From positions 1-62,088 of the forward strand of contig NZ_RDSR01000018.1 of assembly GCF_003716325.1 (NCBI RefSeq): a stretch of DNA of 62,088 nt. The letters run 5' to 3'. Of this stretch, positions 1-6,504 are shown piece by piece; position 1 is the stretch's first letter, and every line of letters starts with the position of its first letter. The notes under the pieces are model-generated. The model did not search any database, had not been told where the DNA came from, and was given only the letters and a program-made list of their open reading frames with translations. This stretch comes from Cryobacterium tepidiphilum (GTDB taxonomy: Bacteria > Actinomycetota > Actinomycetes > Actinomycetales > Microbacteriaceae). The position numbers and the translations under genes were made by a program.

Positions 1-1
1 C

Positions 2-538
2 CTAGTCTGGGTCGCCTTCCTCGCTGTTCCCGTGTACTGGTTCGTGCTCTACCGCACCCGCTTCGGCGTTCACCTTCGAGCTGTTGGCGAAGACGCCGTC
101 TCTGCGAGCGCGGCCGGCATCGATGCCCGGCGGGTCAAGACGATCTCAATCCTCGTCTCGGGCGTCATGTGCGGCCTCGCCGGGTCGCAGCTCGCTATGG
201 CGTTCCTCGGCTCGTTTACCGCCGGCATGACTTCGGGGCGCGGGTTCATCGCCGTCGCAGCACTGACCTTCGGGCTGGCGAAGCCGGTACGGACCATGAT
301 CGCGTGTGTCATCTTCGCCGCGGCGGATGCGGTCGCCGACCAGATGAGTATCGCCGGTGTCAATTCTGGGCTGGCGCTGATGACCCCCTACATCATCACG
401 ATCGCTGCACTTACTGTTGCTGCGATCCGCATCAGTCTGCTTCTGCGCCGGAGAACTCGGTCCGCACTGAAACGGTCTGCGCTTGTTCCGTCAGATGCAG
501 CGGCAGTCTCCCGGGACAAAGTAGCGACGACCGTGTAA
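2..538 (+). CDS. ABC transporter permease, 3' part (nucleoside/simple-sugar type)
   Basis: The reading frame is open to the left edge, so only the C-terminal part (about 178 residues) is present. It shows alternating hydrophobic segments. The cytoplasmic loop RTRFGVHLRAVGED followed by AAGIDARRVK, and the later GRGFIAVAALTFG, are typical of the BPD_transp_2 family, which holds the inner-membrane permeases of nucleoside (NupQ/YufQ-like) and simple-sugar ABC importers. The hydrophilic tail is rich in Arg and Ser. It converges on the amidohydrolase operon and is separated from it by a strong hairpin. The partner ATPase and binding protein would lie to the left. The substrate cannot be deduced; a nucleoside-like compound is the best guess. 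Confidence 0.75.
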   Translation, partial: LVWVAFLAVPVYWFVLYRTRFGVHLRAVGEDAVSASAAGIDARRVKTISILVSGVMCGLAGSQLAMAFLGSFTAGMTSGRGFIAVAALTFGLAKPVRTMIACVIFAAADAVADQMSIAGVNSGLALMTPYIITIAALTVAAIRISLLLRRRTRSALKRSALVPSDAAAVSRDKVATTV

Positions 539-600
539 CGCCCAGCGCGCGTCGTAGGCCCGGTCGCCTGACCGTCGGCTCGATCTCTGCGTGCAGCAGT

Positions 601-635
601 GTGCCGGGGAACGAGGAGCACTCGTTCCCCGGCAC
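601..635. terminator. Bidirectional hairpin terminator
   Basis: A perfect 15-bp stem (601-615 with 621-635) closes a 5-base loop, GAGCA. It sits between the 3' ends of the convergent permease and amidohydrolase genes. There is no long T-run on either side, so it could act as an intrinsic-like or Rho-assisted barrier in both directions. Confidence 0.75.
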
Positions 636-683
636 ACTGACTACTTCCTGTCGGCCGCCGAGCACAGGCGAACGTCGGTGGGA

Positions 684-1817
684 TCAGGCCATAACGACGT
701 CGACGACCGTCTGCGCGAGCGCCACGGACGCGTCGCGAAGCGCGCGCTCGGCATCAGGGCCGACGCAGGCCCCCGCGAACTCCGGCTGGTGGTTCGTTGC
801 GGGGAGGCTGTTCACGCCGACATACGGGTGGATGGCCGGCACGACTTGGGACACGTTTCCCATGTCGGTGGACGCCTGGTTCATCCGGCCGGCGCCCGAC
901 GTGTCGAAGACCCGGCCGAGCGCTTCGGCGTTGGCTCGGTAGAACCCGAGCGCCCGCTCGTCATTGCGGAACTCGGAGTAGGGCTTGCTCTCCGGCGTGA
1001 TGGTCAGGGCCGCCCCCGAGGCGAGCGCGCCCGCCTCGAAGCAGCGGTTCACCTTCTCCTCGACGCCGGCGAGTTCTGTGAGCGTCGCGGCGCGGATGTA
1101 CCAGCGGCCCTCGGTGCTCTGGGGGATGGCGTTGGGTGCCTGGCCGCCGACGGTCTGGATGCCGTGTACGCGGACCGTGTGCGGCAGTTGCTGACGCAGC
1201 AGCCCCATCGCGACCTGGGCAATGACGAATGCGTCGTTCGCGTTCACGCCCTGCTCGGGGTAGGCGCCCGCGTGGGCGCCCTTGCCGTCGTACCGGACAT
1301 GTGAGTGGGCGACGGCGAATGGGCGAGCCTCGGCAACGTCCACCGGGCCCGGATGCGCCATGACGGCGAGGTCGAGGCCGGCGAACGCGCCGCGTTCGAG
1401 CAGCTCGATCTTGCCCCCGCCACCCTCCTCGGCGGGGGTGCCGTACACCTCCACGGTGATGCCGAGCTCGTCCGCCACACCGGCGAGCGCCGTTCCGACG
1501 CCGACGGCGATCGCCGAGATCAGGTTGTGCCCGCAGGCGTGGCCGAGATCGGGGAGCGCGTCGTATTCGGCGCAGACGCCGATTCGGACAGGGCCGGAGC
1601 CCGCCGTCGCGAGGAAGGCGGTTTCCAGCCCGAGGTATGCCGGCACGACATCGAAACCCCGGATGGCGAGTTCGTTCTGAAGCCGAGCGCTGGCTCGGTG
1701 CTCCTGCCACGCCGTCTCCGGGTCCGCATGGATCGCCTCCGAGATCGCGATCAGCGCCGGCTGGTCCGCGTCGACAAGCGCGCGGAGACGGTTCTTCAGA
1801 TCGTCGGGGTCACTCAT
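684..1817 (-). CDS. M20 family amidohydrolase/metallopeptidase
   Basis: The 377-residue protein resembles M20D amidohydrolases (p-aminobenzoyl-glutamate hydrolase AbgB, IAA-amino-acid hydrolase and hippurate hydrolase relatives). These cytoplasmic enzymes cleave an amide bond using bound divalent metals. Visible signatures are EYDALPDLGHACGHN (about residues 84-98), which supplies metal-binding His and Cys, then TPAEEGGGGK near 131 with the catalytic Glu pair, and a central dimerisation-type insert. It is the last gene of a four-gene minus-strand operon, and its start overlaps the DUF1028 gene by 8 bp. Neighbours that handle imines (RidA) and oxidise substrates (flavin monooxygenase) suggest catabolism of an amide- or nitrogen-containing small molecule. 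The exact substrate is unknown. Confidence 0.85.
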   Translation of the reverse strand: MSDPDDLKNRLRALVDADQPALIAISEAIHADPETAWQEHRASARLQNELAIRGFDVVPAYLGLETAFLATAGSGPVRIGVCAEYDALPDLGHACGHNLISAIAVGVGTALAGVADELGITVEVYGTPAEEGGGGKIELLERGAFAGLDLAVMAHPGPVDVAEARPFAVAHSHVRYDGKGAHAGAYPEQGVNANDAFVIAQVAMGLLRQQLPHTVRVHGIQTVGGQAPNAIPQSTEGRWYIRAATLTELAGVEEKVNRCFEAGALASGAALTITPESKPYSEFRNDERALGFYRANAEALGRVFDTSGAGRMNQASTDMGNVSQVVPAIHPYVGVNSLPATNHQPEFAGACVGPDAERALRDASVALAQTVVDVVMA

Positions 1818-2481
1818 CGCCCGGGACGCCGTACGTCGGAGCTCCCGCGGGCGTGAGGCCGCGCGTCACATAGGCGTCGCGCTGCGGTAGCCACGTGGCG
1901 ACGAGGATCTGGCCGAGCGTCTCGACCGGGTCGTCTGCCCAGTCGACCCGCACGTCGGTGACACGCCAGCCGGCATCGCGCACGACGGCGATGCCGGCCG
2001 AGCGGACCGGTCCCTCCTCGCCGCCGGCACTGACGGCGGCCTGCAGGGCGGCCAGCAGTCGAAGCTCCAGATCGCCCATTGTGGCGTCGAAGGCTTCGAC
2101 CATGAGCTGCGGGATCTCGGCGCTGGCGAGCATGTTGCCGGCGGCGACCGCGTGGGCAGAATACGCCTGGCCATGGGTGCCGAGGACATGCGCGCCCGAG
2201 TGAATGGCCGAGCGTCCCGTCCTGTCGATGACGAGCAGCTGGCGGTAGTCGATGTCGGGAGTCGACTCGACGATCGCGGCGAGGACGTCATCGACCGTCC
2301 GTCCGTCCCGCAGTCCGTCGATCAATTGCGGTCCGAGTCGTGGGTCGGTGATGTTCTGGGAGTGGGCGCCCCCAATGCCGTCGGCGAGGCTCACGCAGCG
2401 CGCGGCCACAGCCGGCGATGACGAGCAGATGGCCGAGCCGATGGCGCCCGTGTCGTCGACGGCCAGGAGGGAGAACGTCAT
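1810..2481 (-). CDS. DUF1028 domain protein (Ntn-hydrolase-like)
   Basis: This 223-residue protein begins MTFSLLAVD and contains IGSAICSSSPAVAARCVSLA and GGAHSQNITDPRLG, the pattern of DUF1028 proteins, an Ntn-hydrolase-fold family of unknown substrate. The start chosen is the ATG at 2481, because it overlaps the RidA stop as ATGA (2478-2481) and the conserved domain starts right there. The longer open frame upstream is only overlap with the RidA gene. DUF1028 genes often accompany M20 hydrolases and RidA, which matches this operon. The likely role is hydrolysis of an amide or a lactam-like intermediate, but that is an inference from context. Confidence 0.8.
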   Translation of the reverse strand: MTFSLLAVDDTGAIGSAICSSSPAVAARCVSLADGIGGAHSQNITDPRLGPQLIDGLRDGRTVDDVLAAIVESTPDIDYRQLLVIDRTGRSAIHSGAHVLGTHGQAYSAHAVAAGNMLASAEIPQLMVEAFDATMGDLELRLLAALQAAVSAGGEEGPVRSAGIAVVRDAGWRVTDVRVDWADDPVETLGQILVATWLPQRDAYVTRGLTPAGAPTYGVPGDE

Positions 2482-2903
2482 CGGGGAACGCCGCCACTGA
2501 TGACGGCGGTGGCGTCGATTTCGACCAGCCACTCCGGCCGGGCCAGGGCCGAGACCACGATGCCGGTCGAGACCGGGAAGACGCCCTTCAGCCAACGGCC
2601 GACGACACGGTAAACCGGCTCCCGGTAACGCGGGTCGATGATGTAGATCACGACCTTGACGATGTCATCGACGCTGGAACCCGCCTCTTCCAGCAGCATG
2701 GCGATGTTCGCCATGGCTTTCTCCGCCTGCGCTTCCACGTCGCCGATGCCCACAGACTCGCGGGTCTCGAGGTCCTGACCGATCTGACCGCGCAGATAGA
2801 CGACGTTGCCGGCGACGACGGCCTGGCAGAGATCGTTGTCGAGGTCCTGCTCGGGATACGTGTCCTTCGTGTTGAAGGGACGGATGCGGGTATGTGTCGG
2901 CAT
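2478..2903 (-). CDS. RidA family protein (YjgF/YER057c/UK114)
   Basis: This protein of 141 residues starts MPTHTRIRPFNTKDTYPEQDLDN. It carries the RidA-fold core VVYLRGQIGQDLET, QAEKAMANIAMLLEEAGSSVDDIVKVVIYI and the C-terminal LARPEWLVEIDATAVI, where the conserved Arg and Glu of the trimer-interface pocket are expected. RidA proteins deaminate reactive enamines and imines; subgroup members act in specific catabolic pathways. The start at 2903 shares one base with the stop of the upstream monooxygenase (TGATG), which indicates translational coupling. Its position in the operon suggests that it clears an imine made by the flavoprotein or amidohydrolase. Confidence 0.85.
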   Translation of the reverse strand: MPTHTRIRPFNTKDTYPEQDLDNDLCQAVVAGNVVYLRGQIGQDLETRESVGIGDVEAQAEKAMANIAMLLEEAGSSVDDIVKVVIYIIDPRYREPVYRVVGRWLKGVFPVSTGIVVSALARPEWLVEIDATAVISGGVPR

Positions 2904-4180
2904 CAGCGGGCTGCTCCTTCCGCCGCGAGGGCGGCGTTCTCGTATGACGCGTACGTGATCTGAATCTGAATCTGGTCGGCGACGTAGGAGGCGTCGTGCC
3001 AGACACCCCAGATGAAACTTGAACCACGGCGAGACTGCCATGGAAGCCCGACGAAGTAGACGCCCGGCTCGGCAGAAACGCCCCGCTGATGCGCCGGCCT
3101 TCCCTCAGCGTCGAGTGCGCCGCCCGGAAGCCAGCTGTAGTCCGCGCGGAATCCGGTGGCCCAGAGGACGGTCTCCACGCCAGCGGCCTTCAGGTCGAGC
3201 TCGAGGAGGGGATCGGTGACACATACGGGATCGGCTCCGAAAGCGCGCGCCTCGGGTTCGTCCGGCAGGTCCAGCCCGTTGCGCTCGACGTAGGCGTCGG
3301 CCTCGTCCAGAAGCGCGAGCAGGCTCGCATCACCTGCCGCTATGTTCTGTCCGAGGTCCGGCGCGAACCGAACCGTGCCGTCCCGGTAGTCGTTCGTGCG
3401 ACCAACCAGCGTGATCCCGCTGCGCCCGAGGGAACGGAAGTCGACGGTCTTGCCTCCTCCGGCACCGCTGACGGCGATCGTCACATGCTCTGCACCCTGC
3501 GGCGGCGTGGACATGTTCCACTTACCGAGGACCCCAAGCCACCACACGAAGTCCCGGCCCCGGTAGCGGCGCGGCGGACGGTCGTGCCGACCCACCGACA
3601 GGTACACCTCCCGGCCGGAACGACGGATCTCGTCCGCGATCTGGACGCCCGACGACCCGGCGCCCACGACAAGCACGCCACCATCGGGCAGCTGCTCGGG
3701 ATTGCGGTATGTGCTCGAGTGCAGCTGCAGGACGCCGGAATCGGCGGGAATCACGGCCGGGATGACCGGCTTCTGGAATGGGCCGGTCGCCGCCACCACG
3801 TGACGGGCGACCAGCGCCCCATCAGTGGTCTCCACGAGGAAACCGGGTGATCCCTCATTGTGTTTCACAGACAGCACCTCGATGCCCGCGCGAATCGGGG
3901 ACTCGATCATCTCGGCATACTCGACGAAGTAGTCGGCCACCCGTTCCTTCGGCGCGAAGCCATCGGGATCGACGTCGTCGAACTCGAGTCCAGGGAACCG
4001 GTCGTGCCAGGCGGGCCCGTTCGCCACGAGCGAGTCCCATCGCTCCGAACGCCAGCGCTCCGCGATGCGTCCCCGTTCCAACACCACGTGCCGGATGCCG
4101 CGCTCGGTCAGGTGAGCGCTCATCGCCACTCCGGCCTGACCCGCGCCGACGACGAGAACTTCTATCTCCTGGCTCGACAT
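2903..4180 (-). CDS. Flavin-containing monooxygenase / NAD(P)-binding protein
   Basis: This 425-residue flavoprotein has two Rossmann signatures: VVGAGQAGVAMS near the N terminus for FAD, and GGVLVVGAGSSGVQIAD mid-protein for NADPH. Near the C terminus it has LWATGFRADYSWLPG, the ATG-type motif of FMO and Baeyer-Villiger-like enzymes. It should oxidise a small organic substrate (N-, S- or C-oxygenation) in the cytoplasm. The ATG at 4180 is preferred over one 33 bases upstream because an AAAGGAG ribosome site (minus strand, 4187-4193) lies 6 bases before it. It is the first gene of the operon that continues into RidA, DUF1028 and the M20 hydrolase. The substrate is not deducible. Confidence 0.82.
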   Translation of the reverse strand: MSSQEIEVLVVGAGQAGVAMSAHLTERGIRHVVLERGRIAERWRSERWDSLVANGPAWHDRFPGLEFDDVDPDGFAPKERVADYFVEYAEMIESPIRAGIEVLSVKHNEGSPGFLVETTDGALVARHVVAATGPFQKPVIPAVIPADSGVLQLHSSTYRNPEQLPDGGVLVVGAGSSGVQIADEIRRSGREVYLSVGRHDRPPRRYRGRDFVWWLGVLGKWNMSTPPQGAEHVTIAVSGAGGGKTVDFRSLGRSGITLVGRTNDYRDGTVRFAPDLGQNIAAGDASLLALLDEADAYVERNGLDLPDEPEARAFGADPVCVTDPLLELDLKAAGVETVLWATGFRADYSWLPGGALDAEGRPAHQRGVSAEPGVYFVGLPWQSRRGSSFIWGVWHDASYVADQIQIQITYASYENAALAAEGAAR

Positions 4181-4262
4181 GCCACGCTCCTTTGTAGATG
4201 TGCAGCCGGGCAACAGGGAGGCGCGCCCGGATCAGCGGTCTCGCTATTGTGGGCAGAGCCCG

Positions 4263-4316
4263 CTGCATCTGTAAAACATCTAGTTTCGGCGAATCGTATT
4301 CAAGAAAGTGATGCAG
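4263..4316 (-). promoter_or_regulatory. Upstream region of the monooxygenase operon with spaced inverted repeat
   Basis: Between the divergent monooxygenase and HTH genes, CTGCATC (4263-4269) is mirrored by GATGCAG (4310-4316). This AT-richer stretch should contain the minus-strand promoter. I could not assign -35 and -10 elements with confidence. Confidence 0.3.
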
Positions 4317-4350
4317 GGAAGAACGCCGACGTCGTCTCCTCCCGCTTAAA

Positions 4351-4391
4351 GCACAAGAAGCATTGCACAACAGTCCTTGTGCACTTAGGCT
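4351..4391 (+). promoter_or_regulatory. Leaderless promoter and operator of the HTH regulator gene
   Basis: The -35 element TTGCAC (4363-4368), a 17-base spacer and the -10 TAGGCT (4386-4391) put the transcription start at or next to the ATG at 4398, so the mRNA should be leaderless. Overlapping it are GCACAA half-sites at 4351 and 4365 and the mirrored half TTGTGC at 4377-4382. GCACAAG and CTTGTGC are exact inverted copies. This looks like an autoregulatory operator. Confidence 0.6.
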
Positions 4392-4397
4392 GGGGCC

Positions 4398-4976
4398 ATG
4401 ACCGAGCCAACGATTGCCACTCCTCGCGTCGCCGCTCTCACCAGCGCCAAGCAGATGCGGGCGCTGGCGCATCCGCTGCGCATGCAGGTGCTCGGCGAGC
4501 TACGCGTGAACGGCCCGCGCACGGTCGGTGCCCTGTCGGAGCTCTTCGGCGAGGCGCCGGGCACGCTCAGCTACCACCTCGGCAAGCTCGCCGAGTTCGG
4601 GTTCGTCGAGGAGGCGCCGGAGCTGGCCGCGGACCGCCGCGAGCGCTGGTGGCGTTCGGCCCATGAGGTCACCGACATCTCGCCGCCCGCGGCCGACGCG
4701 GCCCCCGCCGAGCGCAACGCATCCGCTGCGCTGCGTCACCAGGTGATCGACGTCTACGCGGCCCTGCTGCACCACACGATCGACGTCGCCCAGCCGCGCG
4801 AATGGGAGCAGGCCGCGACCTCCGGCGACACCATCGCCTACCTCACGGCCGCGCAGCTTGCGGAGGCCAGCGCCGAGCTGCAGGCCGTGGCAGCCAAGTG
4901 GCAGGGCCGGGGCGATCGCGACGCCGAGGGCGCCGCTCCGGTGCAGGTGATCGTGCACGCGTTCCGGCGGCCGTGA
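4398..4976 (+). CDS. ArsR-like winged-helix transcriptional regulator
   Basis: This 192-residue DNA-binding protein has a winged HTH in its first 80 residues. SAKQMRALAHPLRMQVLGELRVNGPRTVGALSELFGEAPGTLSYHLGKLAEFGFVEEA-type sequence is the ArsR/HTH_20 pattern in which Ser-Tyr-His-Leu marks the recognition helix. No metal-binding Cys cluster is visible, so the ligand is probably organic. The C-terminal half is helical and may dimerise or bind the ligand. An MFS transporter follows 10 bases downstream, so it probably controls that transporter, and it may control the divergent catabolic operon as well. Half-sites overlapping its own promoter suggest autoregulation. Confidence 0.8.
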   Translation: MTEPTIATPRVAALTSAKQMRALAHPLRMQVLGELRVNGPRTVGALSELFGEAPGTLSYHLGKLAEFGFVEEAPELAADRRERWWRSAHEVTDISPPAADAAPAERNASAALRHQVIDVYAALLHHTIDVAQPREWEQAATSGDTIAYLTAAQLAEASAELQAVAAKWQGRGDRDAEGAAPVQVIVHAFRRP

Positions 4977-4986
4977 GGCGGCCGAG

Positions 4987-6378
4987 ATGACAACGGGTGC
5001 CCGACGCGCGGGTCGAACGCCGCTACGCCGGCCGAATTCAACGCGCGCAACGGCGTTCAGCGCGCGCGACGCGGTTCATGCCCGCACTGCGACGACTTCC
5101 GCGTCCGAGACGGCCCGGCTGCGCCTGCCGCTCCTCGGCCTGCTCGCCGGGCAGGGGCTCTCGCTCGCCGGCAACGCGATCACCATGATCGTCGTGCCGC
5201 TCTACGTGCTCGCCGACACCGGGTCGGTGCTCGCGACGGGGGTGGCCGGCGCGTTCGCGACCGTCCCTGTGATCGTGGGCGGAGCGCTCGGGGGCGTGCT
5301 GGTCGATCGGGTCGGGTTCCGGCGGGCGGCGATCACCGCGGATGTGGCCAGCGGCGTGACCGTGCTCGCCATCCCGGTGCTCGCGGCGACGGTCGGCCTG
5401 CCGTTCTGGGCGCTCCTCGCGCTGGTGTTCCTGAGCGGCGTGCTCGACACCCCGGGCAACACGGCGAAGACGTCGCTGCTGCCCGACCTCGCCGAGCGCG
5501 GCCGGCTCGCGCTCGGCCGAGCGAGCAGCGCGCAGTCCGCGATCTCCCGCACCGCCGCAATGACGGGCGCCGCGCTCGCCGCCCTGTCGGTGGTGTGGCT
5601 CGGCCCGCTCAACTCCCTCGTGCTCGACAGCATCACGTTCGCGGTGTCGGCCGCGCTGCTGGCCGTGTTCGTGCCGCACCGGCTGGACGCCGGGACCACG
5701 ACGCACGCAGACCCGGCGGCCCATGCCGACCCGGCGGCCCAGCCCGGCCAGCCTGCCGTGGCGGGCTATTGGCGTGAACTCGGCGACGGCATCCGTTTTC
5801 TGGCCCGCACCCCGGTGATTCGCAATCTCGTGCTCATGATCGTGATCACCAACTGCTTCGACGCGGCGGGCATGAGCGTGATCTTCCCGGTCTTCGCGCG
5901 CACGATCAGCCCGGACGGCGCCGCGTTCGGCATCATGGTCGCCCTGTTCTCGTTCGGCGCGCTCGCCGGGGCTGCGCTGTTCGGCTGGGTGGGGCAGCGG
6001 CTGCCTCGCCGGGGCACACTCGTCGTCTGCTTTCTGCTGGCGGGCGCGCCGCCGTACATCGCGATGGCCGCAGGCGGTCCCGTCTGGGCCACGTTCCTCG
6101 TCATCGGGCTCGCCGGGCTCTCAGCCGGGTCGATCAACCCGCTGCTGTCGACGGTGCTCTACGAGCGGATACCGCGCACCCTGCGTGCGCGTGTGCTCGG
6201 TGCGCTGACGGCGGGCGTCTCCGCCGGGATGCCGGTGGGCAGCTTCGTCGGCGGCCTCGCGCTCAGCCAGGCCGGGCTCCTGCCCACGCTCCTGGCCGTC
6301 GCCGGGCTCTACGCCCTCGTCACGCTCGCCCCGCTCGTCGGCCGCTCCTGGCGCGCCCTCGACCGCCCGGCCGGATGA
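4987..6378 (+). CDS. MFS transporter
   Basis: This 463-residue membrane protein has about twelve hydrophobic segments. Its transporter core starts near residue 38 (RLRLPLLGLLAGQGLSLAGNAITMIVVPLYVL) and has the drug-exporter-like pattern GGVLVDRVGFRRAAI between helices 2 and 3, matching MFS_3/enterobactin-exporter-like proteins. The ATG at 4987 is the only conventional start before the first helix. Codons about 7 to 27 therefore come from a palindromic repeat (5006-5066) that also occurs at 51976-52036, which suggests an in-frame insertion into the 5' end. It probably forms an operon with the preceding HTH regulator. The exported substrate is unknown. Confidence 0.8.
   Translation: MTTGARRAGRTPLRRPNSTRATAFSARDAVHARTATTSASETARLRLPLLGLLAGQGLSLAGNAITMIVVPLYVLADTGSVLATGVAGAFATVPVIVGGALGGVLVDRVGFRRAAITADVASGVTVLAIPVLAATVGLPFWALLALVFLSGVLDTPGNTAKTSLLPDLAERGRLALGRASSAQSAISRTAAMTGAALAALSVVWLGPLNSLVLDSITFAVSAALLAVFVPHRLDAGTTTHADPAAHADPAAQPGQPAVAGYWRELGDGIRFLARTPVIRNLVLMIVITNCFDAAGMSVIFPVFARTISPDGAAFGIMVALFSFGALAGAALFGWVGQRLPRRGTLVVCFLLAGAPPYIAMAAGGPVWATFLVIGLAGLSAGSINPLLSTVLYERIPRTLRARVLGALTAGVSAGMPVGSFVGGLALSQAGLLPTLLAVAGLYALVTLAPLVGRSWRALDRPAG
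5006..5066. repeat. 61-bp palindromic repeat, family I, copy A
   Basis: It aligns without gaps to 51976-52036 over 61 bases with 11 differences by eye. The core arms are GAACGCCG (5015-5022) and CGGCGTTC (5051-5058), with GC-rich outer arms. This copy lies inside the reading frame of the MFS gene. Confidence 0.7.
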
Positions 6379-6393
6379 CCGCGACCCGTTTCT

Positions 6394-6450
6394 CGAGCGC
6401 GGGCGCTGCGCCCCACCGCCCGTGGCGCGCCACCCGCGCTCGGGCGCAGC
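6394..6450. terminator. Overlapping palindromes after the MFS gene
   Basis: CGAGCGCGGG (6394-6403) pairs with CCCGCGCTCG (6433-6442). Alternatively GCTGCGCCC (6405-6413) pairs with GGGCGCAGC (6442-6450). The inner GTGGCGCGCCAC (6422-6433) is itself a perfect palindrome. It sits between the MFS stop and the pta promoter and probably ends MFS transcription, though there is no T-run. Confidence 0.45.
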
Positions 6451-6492
6451 ACCCGCGCGGGCACTCTCACAGGCGCCGCCGAGCACGAGGGA

Positions 6493-6498
6493 TAACGT
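6493..6498 (+). promoter_or_regulatory. -10 element of leaderless pta promoter
   Basis: TAACGT (6493-6498) is followed by exactly six bases and then the GTG start at 6505, so transcription should start on the first base of the codon. No clear -35 element is visible. Confidence 0.55.
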
Positions 6499-6504
6499 AG
6501 AGGG

